NCBI RefSeq assembly: GCF_963665445.1
Contig: NZ_OY762276.1
Coordinates: 1,954,001-2,018,000, forward strand
Origin: an uncultured Desulfobulbus sp.
Lineage (GTDB): Bacteria; Desulfobacterota; Desulfobulbia; Desulfobulbales; Desulfobulbaceae
Direction: 5' to 3'
Length of the DNA stretch: 64,000 nucleotides
Made by a program: the position numbers and the translations under genes
Part shown: positions 39,935 to 48,724 of the stretch, in pieces
Layout of the letters: each line of letters begins with the position of its first letter
Numbering within the stretch: the stretch's first letter is position 1
Notes under the pieces: model-generated
What the model saw: only the letters and a program-made list of their open reading frames with translations
Database searches by the model: none
Told to the model about the DNA's origin: nothing

Positions 39935-40477
39935 TCATTTCATGGTGCCGCTTGTCAGATTGATGGTCACCACCTTGTCATACTGATGTTTCATGCGCAT
40001 GGAGTCCCGATCCGGTCCGTAGGCAAACATAACTTTTGTCTCTGCTTTGGGGTCAATCACGCGATCATGCTCATCCCCACTCTTCAGCGGGATGGTAAAT
40101 TCAAGGGTGGTGGTGGTGCCCTCCTCGCTCCCGCCAACCACTGTCACGTTCGAAGCCCCCCCTTTTTGCTCGTCGGGTGCATGCGCTGTCACGCCGAAGC
40201 CATAATCATCGGAAATTTCGACTTTTCCGTCTTTCACATAGCCAATAATGATATTCGCATCCTTCATCATATCCGAAGGATTGAAGCCGATTCCCACCCA
40301 GCCCGTCGTTGGTGCGGCAATCTTAATTGCCAGGGTCTCACCGACAACGCTCCAGTCAAAACTCATCTTGTCGATGCTCAGCGAATGCTGATAGGTACCG
40401 GCAGAAAGAGACCCGGCAAGTAACAGGGAACAGGACAAGAGGCCAGATGCTGCAACCAATCCACGACGTACAGACAT
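39935..40477 (-). CDS. Secreted DOMON-domain protein
   Basis: A 180-residue exported protein with a signal peptide ending near residue 26 (AGSLSAG) and a single DOMON beta-sandwich, the fold used to bind haem b or sugars in dehydrogenases and cytochromes. Visible family segments are TTGWVGIGFNPSDMMKDANIIIGYV and a C-terminal DSMRMKHQYDKVV, where Met and His are candidate haem ligands. A strong AAAGGAGAT site supports the start. It lies 44 bases downstream of a four-helix membrane protein and is probably co-transcribed with it. Confidence 0.85.
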   Translation of the reverse strand: MSVRRGLVAASGLLSCSLLLAGSLSAGTYQHSLSIDKMSFDWSVVGETLAIKIAAPTTGWVGIGFNPSDMMKDANIIIGYVKDGKVEISDDYGFGVTAHAPDEQKGGASNVTVVGGSEEGTTTTLEFTIPLKSGDEHDRVIDPKAETKVMFAYGPDRDSMRMKHQYDKVVTINLTSGTMK

Positions 40478-40521
40478 GTGTATCTCCTTTAAAATAGTTC
40501 AACAAAATGCAGCTGATTGCC

Positions 40522-40947
40522 TCAGCCACCGTAGACCAACTCTCCTCCTGAAAACCCGAGCCCCACGGCGCATCCCAGGCAGAGGACATAGACAATGAAG
40601 AGCTTCCTTGCCCCGGCCTGCTGCCGATGCAACATCACGGAATAACCCAGCAGCCCGGTCAAAACCACCGCAAGGACCATCTTCACCACGATGTAGGGAA
40701 GATAACGACCGGCATAGATGTGTTGCCAATCGAAGAGTCCGGTAATGATTGTCGGCACGATAAAAACCAGAGCCAAGACGCTGCAGTGCAGACTTGTCTT
40801 CCAAAAGAGCGGCTTGTTGCCCCAAAAGGCGAGCAAGCCAAAAAAGAAACACCCCATAACCATGCCCATGGGAATATGGGTGAGGGCGGGGTGCAGAGGA
40901 TGATGGAAACCAACTTTTTCGAGGAATGCATACAATGATTCGATCAT
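40522..40947 (-). CDS. DUF2231-like four-helix membrane protein
   Basis: A 141-residue inner-membrane protein with four predicted helices. Near the N-terminus it has FHHPLHPALTHIPMGMVMG, resembling the GHPLHPxLVHFPIG motif of DUF2231; its His residues are plausible haem or metal ligands. The start at 40947 is fixed by an AGGAGG site and matches the motif position. It precedes the DOMON gene, so the two may form a membrane-to-periplasm electron-transfer pair, which is inferred from domain types only. Confidence 0.72.
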   Translation of the reverse strand: MIESLYAFLEKVGFHHPLHPALTHIPMGMVMGCFFFGLLAFWGNKPLFWKTSLHCSVLALVFIVPTIITGLFDWQHIYAGRYLPYIVVKMVLAVVLTGLLGYSVMLHRQQAGARKLFIVYVLCLGCAVGLGFSGGELVYGG

Positions 40948-41302
40948 ACCGGTCCTCCTTACAGCGATGAATGTGCAGATATAATGACGCTTATTGCTCG
41001 CAAAAAATGCCAGTTCTCTCAAGAGGCTTAGCCAGATCTCTGTTGGGCGACCAAATGTTTCTTTACACTGATATAACCATGAACGCACAAAGACATCAAT
41101 TCAACGTTAAAAAATCATTTTTTTCGCATCAACCCTTTATTCCCCTGCGCGACCATTCTACAATACAATGATCCAGGGATACAACGAGACCTCCATACCT
41201 CCCCATGACATGGAGAGAAGGGATCTCCTCTCCAGAAAGACGAGCTTTGGTTATTGCCATTGCGGGAATGGCGAATCGCCGCACTTAAGGACTGCCACAT
41301 CG
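40948..41302. other. Divergent intergenic region
   Basis: About 355 bases separate the membrane-protein gene from the hybrid kinase. I see no gene. TACAAT near 41157 could be a -10 element for the kinase, but no convincing -35 partner was found. An in-frame ATG at 41168 would extend the kinase by 45 residues of non-family sequence. Confidence 0.5.
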
Positions 41303-44017
41303 ATGAAGCTGCAAACTAGAATCGCACGTTCTCTGGGCCCTTTTGTCCTGCTGGTCCTTGTCGCCATTTTCCTCTTCAATTACCTCATTATCCATCGCAT
41401 TCTGAATGAAAACGCCTTGCAGGAGCTCCGCAATACCGAGAAAAATATGTATCGAGCCGTCGAGGCCCAACTCAGTACGGCAATTCACAATTATCTCCGA
41501 GGAATTACCGAACACAACCTGAGCGTCATCCAAAAACGGTATGCAGAGGTCCAACAGGGACGACTCACCCAACAAGAGGCAATAAATCTCATTCACCAAC
41601 ATTTCAACGAACAACAGGTGGGCACCAGCGGCTATCCGGTCGCCGTGCGCAAACAGGACGGCAGACTCTTTCTTGCCCTGCATCCCTATCTCAAAGATCA
41701 GGAGTGCACGGATACCGACGGCTGCCGCCAGTGGGACAAGGTGAAAAACGGTTATACCGAGTACGACTGGAAAAACCCCGCTGACAATTCCTCACGCAAA
41801 AAAGCCGCCTATGTTCGTGAATTCAAGCCCTGGCACTGGATCATTGGCGTTTCGTCTTATCGCGATGAGTTTGTCGATCTGATCAACATCAAGGATCTGG
41901 AAAATCTTCTGGCCCCGGTCCGCATCAACAAATCCGGTTATTTTGCGGTCTTTGATGCACAGGGGCGATTGCTGGTCCACCCTGCCCTTTCCAGCACCCA
42001 CGGCAGCCAATCGATGCAGGACCAGGCCCAGGTTATATTTAAGCAACTCAAAGACAGCAAAAGCGGATATTTGACCTACTCCTGGAAAAATCCCTCCGAT
42101 CGGAAACCTCGCCTCAAGTATGCCTTTATCGAACATCTCCATGAGTTCGGCTGGTATTTGGTTGCAACCGGTTATCTCAGCGAGATAGCCGAGCCGTTTC
42201 AGATCGTGCGCAACGTAACCTTGGTCATGATCCTGGTCGCCGCCCTGGTACTTTTTGTGCTCATCTTTCGTCTCAGCCGCAGTCTCAGCCTCCCACTCCT
42301 CCAGCTCAAACAGGGAATCAAGGCCTTTGACGAGAAAAAAATTCAATTTCACTGGTCGCCCCATAAGGTGGACGAAATCGATGTCCTCGGAGATGCCTTT
42401 GCCCGTATGACCAGGCAAATCACCCGAAACCTGGAAGAGCTGCGGCAAAGCAATCAACAGCTGGTACTAGCTGAGCAACAGACACGTGAAAATAGAGCCT
42501 TACTGGAAAGCACGATCGACTCCATGCCCTCGGTCATTATCGGGGTCGATGCCCAACTGACAGTAACCCAATGGAATAGGACGGCGGAGCAGGTGACCGG
42601 ACGCAACCGGGAACAAGTTCACCTCCAGCCGCTCATTGAAGTGTACCCGGAAATAGTCCCCTATCGAGAAGATCTCGCCCGCAGCCTCCGCATCAACAAG
42701 ACCTGCGTCATTGCCACCTCCCTGGAGGAGAATGCAGGGAAAACCCTGTACCGTGACATCACCATTTTCCCCTTGCTGAGCCATGGGCTCAAAGGCGCGG
42801 TTCTTCGCATTGACGATACGACCGAGCGGGTCGAAATGGAACAGCGCCTGCAGCAGAGTCAAAAAATGGATGCCATCGGCCATTTGGCGGGTGGGATGGC
42901 GCATGATTTCAACAATATGCTCGGTGGTATTTTGGGGGCGGCCGATGCCCTGCGTCTCCGACTCGGAGAAAAAGAACTCCCGCTGATCAACAATATCCGG
43001 GTTGCCGCGGAACGTGCCGGTGAACTGATCCGCAATCTCCTCGCCTTTGCCCGCAAAGATCAGGTTGCCCTGGCACCGGTCAATATGGCCCAAATGATCA
43101 TGGAAACCGTGGAGATTCTCAAGCGCACCCTCGATAAGAAAATCACCATCAGCCACGACCTCGTTGCCCAGGTGAGCCGGATCATGGGGGATCGAGGTCA
43201 ACTGCAGAGCGCCCTGATCAATTTGGGTATCAATGCGGGGCAAGCCATGCCCGATGGAGGCGAACTCTCCTTTATCACGCGGATTCGTCATTTAGACCAA
43301 GGCTACTGTGATCACAGCCCATTTTCTCTTTTACCGGGGAGGTATCTACAGATCGAGGTTCGCGATAGCGGTACAGGCATTGCCAAAAAACATCTGAAAC
43401 GAATTTTTGAACCGTTTTTTACCACCAAATCCGAAAGTCAGGGCACCGGACTTGGACTTGCCGCGGTCTATGGCACAGTGCAGCAGCATCAGGGAGAAGT
43501 TTTGGTGGAGAGCACTTTGGGAAGAGGCACGGTGTTCACCCTGCATTTGCCCCTGCTGTCCGAGGAAGCGGTTGAGAGAGAGGTTGATGCACCTCTTGCC
43601 ATCGCCGGGCAGGGCACTATCCTCATCGTTGATGACGAGCCGGTCATTCGCCTGGCCGTACGATTCATGCTCGAAGGCATGGGGTATACGGTTCATGAGG
43701 CGGAAAACGGGAAGATGGGGATCGAATGCTACCAACAGCACCAGGGAACAATTGACCTGGTTCTTCTGGATATGGTGATGCCGGTCATGGACGGCAGTGA
43801 ATGCTTCCGCAGATTGAAGGATTTTGATCCGGAGGTGCGGGTCATCATCGCCTCGGGTTTTACCCGCGAGGCTGATTTTGGCCGACTCCTCCAAGAGGGG
43901 TTGACCGGCTTTATCCGTAAACCCTACACCCTGGAACAACTCAGTGAGTTGCTCCACCGTATTCTCGACGCATCAGCTGAGAAGGAAACCCCAGCTCTCA
44001 GCCCAAACCAAGGGTAG
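41303..44017 (+). CDS. Hybrid histidine kinase (Cache-HAMP-PAS-HisKA-HATPase-REC)
   Basis: A 904-residue membrane sensor. TM1 is near residues 10-33; an extracytoplasmic double Cache-like region follows to about 300 (two copies of the SGYxxV and WKNPxDxxxRK pattern); TM2 is near 304-325. A HAMP segment, a PAS domain (about 395-510) and the kinase core come next. The phospho-acceptor is H534 in GGMAHDFNNML, the ATPase has GTGLGLA, and a C-terminal receiver has D823 in LLDMVMPVMDG. The start at 41303 places TM1 at the N-terminus. No cognate regulator is adjacent, so output probably passes through its own receiver. Confidence 0.92.
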   Translation: MKLQTRIARSLGPFVLLVLVAIFLFNYLIIHRILNENALQELRNTEKNMYRAVEAQLSTAIHNYLRGITEHNLSVIQKRYAEVQQGRLTQQEAINLIHQHFNEQQVGTSGYPVAVRKQDGRLFLALHPYLKDQECTDTDGCRQWDKVKNGYTEYDWKNPADNSSRKKAAYVREFKPWHWIIGVSSYRDEFVDLINIKDLENLLAPVRINKSGYFAVFDAQGRLLVHPALSSTHGSQSMQDQAQVIFKQLKDSKSGYLTYSWKNPSDRKPRLKYAFIEHLHEFGWYLVATGYLSEIAEPFQIVRNVTLVMILVAALVLFVLIFRLSRSLSLPLLQLKQGIKAFDEKKIQFHWSPHKVDEIDVLGDAFARMTRQITRNLEELRQSNQQLVLAEQQTRENRALLESTIDSMPSVIIGVDAQLTVTQWNRTAEQVTGRNREQVHLQPLIEVYPEIVPYREDLARSLRINKTCVIATSLEENAGKTLYRDITIFPLLSHGLKGAVLRIDDTTERVEMEQRLQQSQKMDAIGHLAGGMAHDFNNMLGGILGAADALRLRLGEKELPLINNIRVAAERAGELIRNLLAFARKDQVALAPVNMAQMIMETVEILKRTLDKKITISHDLVAQVSRIMGDRGQLQSALINLGINAGQAMPDGGELSFITRIRHLDQGYCDHSPFSLLPGRYLQIEVRDSGTGIAKKHLKRIFEPFFTTKSESQGTGLGLAAVYGTVQQHQGEVLVESTLGRGTVFTLHLPLLSEEAVEREVDAPLAIAGQGTILIVDDEPVIRLAVRFMLEGMGYTVHEAENGKMGIECYQQHQGTIDLVLLDMVMPVMDGSECFRRLKDFDPEVRVIIASGFTREADFGRLLQEGLTGFIRKPYTLEQLSELLHRILDASAEKETPALSPNQG

Positions 44018-44363
44018 AGTATTGGTTTCCTCACTGTCGTTTTCGCAAAGAAACTCGATAACGACGTTTCGTGCTTCGTAACACCCCAATTTCACAAGAT
44101 ATGGTTTTCAGTTTTTGACTTTTGACGAGTCCATCCTTCTTGATTTTCTAGCTCATGCATCCCATCCAACCGGGCGCCGAGGGATTTGCCGGAAAAGAGA
44201 ACATCCACCTGAATTTTTACATACACCTTGACGGCAAAATACTTGTCAAGCGCGCATGGAAAGGTTAGGTGAGGAGTGCTGGCGGCATGTGGGCGACAGT
44301 CGTTGGTTTTGACTAAAACGGGGGAAACGTTCGGTTAATAACCCAAACAGGGGATCACACTTC
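44018..44363. other. Gene-free region with dispersed repeat copy B
   Basis: The 346 bases between the kinase and the acyl-CoA synthetase hold repeat copy B close to the kinase stop. Further on, CTTGAC (44227-44232) and GTCAAG (44245-44250) form an inverted repeat about 115 bases before the next start, a possible operator or part of a promoter. No small gene was convincing. Confidence 0.6.
44034..44135 (+). repeat. Dispersed ~103-nt structured repeat, copy B
   Basis: Core AACGACGTTTCG followed by GCTTCGTAAC, AATTTCAC, GTTTTCAG and a final GACGAGTCCATC. The 5' arm GTCGTTTTCG pairs with CGATAACGAC with one mismatch. It starts 17 bases after the kinase stop. Confidence 0.8.
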
Positions 44364-47030
44364 ATGGAACAATTCTTTAACCCGAAAAGTATCGCCGTCA
44401 TCGGCGCCAATGACAAACCCAATGCCATCGGCTCCGCGTTGATGGACAACATCATCCAGGGAGGATTTTCCGGAACCGTTGTTCCAATCAATCCCAATCA
44501 TGAAACCGTACGCGGTCTCAAGGCCTATAGCTCCATCGTCCAGGTGGATCCGGCACCGGAGATGGCCATTATTGCCACGCCTATTGCCACGGCACCGGAT
44601 ATCGTGCGCCAATGCGTTATCGCCGGAACAAAGGGTGTGATCATTATCGCAGCCGGAGGCAAGGAACTGGGCGAGGAGGGGGCTCTGATCGAAGACCAGA
44701 TCGAGGGCGCTTTCGAGGGTTCGGGCATGCGCATCATCGGCCCCAACTGCATGGGAGCGATCCACCCGGCCACCCGGGTCAATGCCACCTTTGCCGGCGG
44801 CATGCCGGCCACGGGCAACCTGGCGGTCATCTCCCAGAGCGGGGCGATCTGTGCCTCCATTCTTGACCGGGCAGCTGCCGGGCACATCGGTTTTTCCCAC
44901 TTCGTCTCCATCGGCTCGATGCTGGATGTCGATTTCGGCGACCTGATCGATTACCTGGGCAATGACGGTAAGGTCAAGGCGATTCTGCTCTACATGGAAA
45001 ACCTGACCAACCCTCGAAAATTCATGAGCGCGGCCAGGTCGGTTTCCCGAATCAAGCCGATTATCGTGCTCAAATCCGGAAAAAGCAAGGCCGGAGCCAA
45101 GGCCGCGTCAACCCATATCGGGGCCATGGCCGGTGAAGATGCGGTCTATGATGCCGCCTTCAAACGGGCCGGTATCGTGCGCGTGCCCTCGCTGGCGCGG
45201 CTTTTTGACTGCGCCGAGTTGATGGCCAAGCAACCTCGCCCTGCGGGAACCCGACTAGCCATCCTCACCAACGGCGGCGGTCCCGGCGTCATGGCCACCG
45301 ATACCCTGGCCGAATATGGGCTGCAGCCCGCTCCCATCCCCGAGGATATCACAGCGCAGCTCAACGAACTGCTGCCTCCCTACTGGAGTCGGGGCAATCC
45401 CATCGACATCCTTGGGAACGCCACGGTGGAACGTTACACCAAGGCCCTGGAAATCTGCCTCTCGAGCCGCGAATTCGACGGTCTTCTGGTGATCATGGTG
45501 CCGCAGGACCTGACCCCGCCGGAAGAAGTGGCCAAAACCCTGGTCCAACTCGCCAAACGCAAACGTATCCCCATCTTTGCCTCCTGGATGGGCGGCAAAC
45601 GAATGGCCGAAGCCATCAAGATTCTCCATGAGGCGGATATTCCCACCTACGAGACCCCGGAACGGGCGGTGCGGGCCTTCATGTACATGTGGGAATATAC
45701 CCGCAACCTCGAACTGCTCTCCCAGGTGCCGCCCAAACTCTCCAGCGAACTCTACTTCAACCGGGACCAGGTCTTTCGCACCATCTACGAGTGCTTTGAT
45801 CAGGAACTCGAATTACTCAACGAGCTCAAAAGCAAGGAAATCCTGGAAGCCTACGGCATTCCGGTGAACCCGACCGTACTCGCCACCTCCGTTGACGAGG
45901 CGGTGGAACGGGCGCAGGAAATGGATGGCCCTCTGGTGATGAAACTGGTTTCCCCGGATATCAGCCATAAATCTGAGGCGGACGGCATTCAGCTCGATCT
46001 GCGCAACGAGGAAGATATTCGCCAGGCCTACGAGGCGATCATGGAAGGCGCCAAGGCATACAATCCCCAAGCCAGGATAGACGGGGTCAGCCTGCAACCC
46101 TTTATCGCCAATCCGGATTTCGAGCTCTTCATGGGCAGTAAAAACGACGATAACTTCGGTCCGGTACTCTGTTTCGGTTCCGGCGGGGTCTTTGCCGAAC
46201 TGCTCGACGACAAGGCCCTGGGCCTACCTCCTCTGAACCGATTGCTGGCCCGCAGGATGATCGAAGAAACCCGCATCATGCCGTTGTTGCAGGGCTACCG
46301 CAACTCCACCCCGGTGGAACTGGAAAAGGTCGAAGAGCTGCTGATGCAGATCTCGCAGTTGGTCGTCGACTTCCCGGAAATCGTGGAAATGGATGTCAAC
46401 CCGATCCTGGTCAAGGATGGGCAACCGATTGCGGTTGATGCACGGGTCAAGCTGCAGCGGGTGGAAAGCAGCTCCAATCTCCATCTGGTGATCAGTCCCT
46501 ACCCGCAGCATTTGGAGCGCCATGATCTGACCGATATGCAGATGCCGCTCTTCATTCGGCCGATCAAACCCGAGGATGCCCCGCTGTTTGAGGAGTTGTT
46601 CAATACCCTCACCCCCACCAGCATCTATTACCGTTTTTTCAGCGTGGTCAAAACCCTGTCCCCTGAAATTCTCGCCCGATTCACCCAGATCGACTACGAC
46701 CGTGAGATTTCCTTTGTCGGCCTGGATGAGGAACAGGGCAAGGAACGGATGCTGGGCGTGGCCAATATTCTTGGCGAACCGGACGGCAAACGGGGCGAGT
46801 TTTCGGTCTTGATCGGCGATCCCTGGCAGGGTAAAGGCATCGGCGCCAAACTGCTGCTGCAATGTTTGCGCATTGCCCAGGAACGGGGCATGGAGATTGT
46901 CTGGGGTACGGTTTTGGCTGAAAACCGCTACATGGTCGCCCTTGGAAAAAAACTGGGCTTCACCGTCAAACAGGGCGAAGACCATTCCGAGTATAAATTG
47001 ACCATTGACCTGAAAACGGCAAAGTTGTAA
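44364..47030 (+). CDS. ADP-forming acyl-CoA synthetase fused to GNAT acetyltransferase
   Basis: An 888-residue fusion: CoA-binding domain (1-130), succinyl-CoA-ligase-like domain (150-450), ATP-grasp domain (470-690) and C-terminal GNAT domain (730-888). The nucleotide start is SIAVIGANDKP, and the phosphohistidine candidate is H251 in STHIGAMAGED. ATP-grasp signatures include MKLVSPDISHKSEADG, and the GNAT acetyl-CoA loop is GDPWQGKGIGAKLL. Relatives either interconvert acyl-CoA and ATP or act as protein lysine acetyltransferases (Pat/PatZ), in which the synthetase part may be inactive. Here the retained His suggests the ligase part could work, so both roles remain open. Confidence 0.9.
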   Translation: MEQFFNPKSIAVIGANDKPNAIGSALMDNIIQGGFSGTVVPINPNHETVRGLKAYSSIVQVDPAPEMAIIATPIATAPDIVRQCVIAGTKGVIIIAAGGKELGEEGALIEDQIEGAFEGSGMRIIGPNCMGAIHPATRVNATFAGGMPATGNLAVISQSGAICASILDRAAAGHIGFSHFVSIGSMLDVDFGDLIDYLGNDGKVKAILLYMENLTNPRKFMSAARSVSRIKPIIVLKSGKSKAGAKAASTHIGAMAGEDAVYDAAFKRAGIVRVPSLARLFDCAELMAKQPRPAGTRLAILTNGGGPGVMATDTLAEYGLQPAPIPEDITAQLNELLPPYWSRGNPIDILGNATVERYTKALEICLSSREFDGLLVIMVPQDLTPPEEVAKTLVQLAKRKRIPIFASWMGGKRMAEAIKILHEADIPTYETPERAVRAFMYMWEYTRNLELLSQVPPKLSSELYFNRDQVFRTIYECFDQELELLNELKSKEILEAYGIPVNPTVLATSVDEAVERAQEMDGPLVMKLVSPDISHKSEADGIQLDLRNEEDIRQAYEAIMEGAKAYNPQARIDGVSLQPFIANPDFELFMGSKNDDNFGPVLCFGSGGVFAELLDDKALGLPPLNRLLARRMIEETRIMPLLQGYRNSTPVELEKVEELLMQISQLVVDFPEIVEMDVNPILVKDGQPIAVDARVKLQRVESSSNLHLVISPYPQHLERHDLTDMQMPLFIRPIKPEDAPLFEELFNTLTPTSIYYRFFSVVKTLSPEILARFTQIDYDREISFVGLDEEQGKERMLGVANILGEPDGKRGEFSVLIGDPWQGKGIGAKLLLQCLRIAQERGMEIVWGTVLAENRYMVALGKKLGFTVKQGEDHSEYKLTIDLKTAKL

Positions 47031-47154
47031 ACGGACGGCATCGAGACCAAGGGGTACTGACCATCCCCAGTTCCCTCTATTGGTAGCGACCAGAAACAAT
47101 GGCTGGCCGAACAACAACGGCAGCACCTCTTTTTTTATCTGTACGAGGATATGT

Positions 47155-47355
47155 ATGTCGAAACAAGTGACAATTGACCAGGAAGAATGCATGGGCTGCG
47201 AAGCCTGCGTGGAAATATGCCCGGAAATTTTCGGGTTTGACATTGACGAGACCAAGGCCTACGTCATCAATGAGGAGAACGATGACGATCTCGACGAGGA
47301 TTGCATCGAAGAGGCCATGGGTTCTTGTCCCGCAGGGTGCATCTCATTTGAGTAA
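47155..47355 (+). CDS. Single [4Fe-4S] ferredoxin
   Basis: A 66-residue acidic ferredoxin. C12-x2-C15-x2-C18 and C58-P supply one [4Fe-4S] cluster; C22 and C62 sit where a disulfide lies in Desulfovibrio-type ferredoxins. A second full motif is absent. It carries low-potential electrons in the cytoplasm. The ATG at 47155 fits the family start (KQVTIDQEECMGCEAC). It follows the acyl-CoA synthetase by 124 bases and may or may not be co-transcribed. Confidence 0.93.
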   Translation: MSKQVTIDQEECMGCEACVEICPEIFGFDIDETKAYVINEENDDDLDEDCIEEAMGSCPAGCISFE

Positions 47356-47472
47356 ATTTGCAAAACTGTTTTGCTGTTAGGCGCACGAGCACATATTGTG
47401 CCCTAACAGCATTCGTTCTCCCTTCCCTTTCCACTTCCATCTTCACTTTCCCCCAACCCCAGAGGTGCAACC

Positions 47473-47748
47473 ATGGTTACGTCGATTATCCTGATCAATG
47501 CAGAGCGGCATGCAATCAATCAAATCGCAGAAAAATTGCAGGAAATGCAAGGGATCTCTGAGGTGTACTCGGTCAGCGGCAACTATGATCTGGTGGCTAT
47601 AGCCCGGGTGAAGTCCAACGACGATCTTGCCGGCCTGGTTACTCGAAACATGCTGAACATTGACGGTATTCTCAAAACCGAGACCATGCTTGCGTTCAAG
47701 GCCTATTCCCGCCACGATCTGGAAGCCATGTTTGCGGTAGGGATGTAA
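47473..47748 (+). CDS. Stand-alone RAM (Lrp/AsnC ligand-binding) domain protein
   Basis: A 91-residue protein equivalent to the C-terminal effector domain of Lrp/AsnC regulators without the DNA-binding part. It has the alternating pattern of the alpha-beta sandwich (EVYSVSGNYDLVAIARVKSNDDLAGLV). Such SARD-type proteins form rings that bind amino acids and may modulate full-length Lrp proteins. It lies after the ferredoxin gene and ends at a small CCGCC/GGCGG hairpin. Confidence 0.88.
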   Translation: MVTSIILINAERHAINQIAEKLQEMQGISEVYSVSGNYDLVAIARVKSNDDLAGLVTRNMLNIDGILKTETMLAFKAYSRHDLEAMFAVGM

Positions 47749-48232
47749 CCGCCTATTATGGCGGAGGTAAACTCCCTTTTCGGGGACGGTCTCCAAGCAA
47801 CAGCTCGAGGAGGAACTTGCTGCATTACAGCGGAAACCTGTTTCTTCGGTTCAAATCGAGCGGCTTGATCACCTGCCCCTAGACGTCGCAAGAACTCCAG
47901 TCCGGAGGAGCGTTTCCCCGTTGGCAGCGAGCTGACTGCTCTCCGCACTGCAGACATAACTTTCGTAAGTGAAGAGAAAATGAGCCGTTTTTTTTGCTGA
48001 CCGGCTGCCCCTTTCCCGCCCCCTCACATTAAAGAAAAAAAGTTCGAATACCCGCCGATTTATCCTTGCCCGAGACAATAATACTGCTTGTAACTTTGAG
48101 AGAAATGGTTTATAGTAGTTGTAACTTTCACTTAGCATTCTCTTTTTTTGATACTCAACGCTATCAATATCGAATTCTCTCGATACCAAAAAAGTTTTTG
48201 CTTCTTACCCCCTCACGGTGGAACGGCTGAGC
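47749..48232. other. Gene-free region upstream of the RRM gene
   Basis: The 484 bases contain no supported gene. A CCGCC/GGCGG hairpin (47749-47764) follows the RAM gene. Around 47797-47942 a plus-strand frame reads KQQLEEELAALQRKP onward to a stop, but has no start; it may be a gene remnant. At 48088 and 48119 the decamer TTGTAACTTT occurs twice. Confidence 0.5.
48088..48128 (+). promoter_or_regulatory. Direct repeats TTGTAACTTT upstream of the RRM gene
   Basis: Two identical decamers start 31 bases apart, about three helical turns, on the same face of the helix. They lie 105-145 bases before the RRM start with a TTTATAGT sequence between them. This is a plausible activator or repressor site; no factor can be named. 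Confidence 0.4.
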
Positions 48233-48499
48233 ATGAAACTTTTTATTGGTAGTCTCCCCTACGCTATTACAGAAACTGAATTTGCTGAACTTTGTGCCCC
48301 CTTTGGTGAAATAGTCAGTGCCAAACTGATTGTTGACCAATTTTCCGGAGAGTCGAAAGGCTTTGGGTTTGTCGAGATGGCCAACCGATCGCAAGGACAC
48401 AAAGTTATGGAAGGATTAAACGGGACCACATACAAAAATCGGACCTTGGTGTGCAACGAGGCGAAGCCTCCGGTCAAGCGTGGAAGAGGACATCGATAA
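48233..48499 (+). CDS. RRM-domain RNA-binding protein
   Basis: An 88-residue protein that is a single RNA recognition motif. RNP2 is LFIGSL near the start, and RNP1 is KGFGFVEM, with the aromatic residues used for RNA stacking. The C-terminal tail is basic (PPVKRGRGHR), as in the cold-inducible Rbp proteins of cyanobacteria and delta-proteobacteria. The ATG at 48233 is chosen over an in-frame GTG at 48218 because the RRM starts there. It precedes a DEAD-box helicase and a cold-shock protein. Confidence 0.92.
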   Translation: MKLFIGSLPYAITETEFAELCAPFGEIVSAKLIVDQFSGESKGFGFVEMANRSQGHKVMEGLNGTTYKNRTLVCNEAKPPVKRGRGHR

Positions 48500-48724
48500 T
48501 CCGATTCCACTGCACCCCTCTCTGAATATTGTTGACTGCTGACCTTGATTAGACACTCTGCACCTTTGGTAGACATATCTGTTTGTCGATCCCGCTGTCC
48601 TTTCTCTGTTTTCCCTCTTGTGATTTTTTGCCAACCGTACCCAATTTTTTTACGCAATCAGGCTGAAATATCCCTTGATGATATTCATCTTTATCATGAT
48701 ACGTGCTTGATTGCAGGAGAATAA

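Noticed and set aside
46224..47255. Minus-strand open frame opposite the acyl-CoA synthetase
   Set aside because: It is antisense to the GNAT and ATP-grasp region and overlaps the ferredoxin start; no independent support.
47797..47942. Plus-strand frame with KQQLEEELAALQRKP
   Set aside because: It looks protein-like but has no start codon and an upstream stop; at most a gene remnant, too short to name.
47869..48189. Minus-strand frame of 106 codons in the gap before the RRM gene
   Set aside because: It has no ribosome site, a low-complexity composition and no recognisable fold, and it overlaps the TTGTAACTTT repeats.
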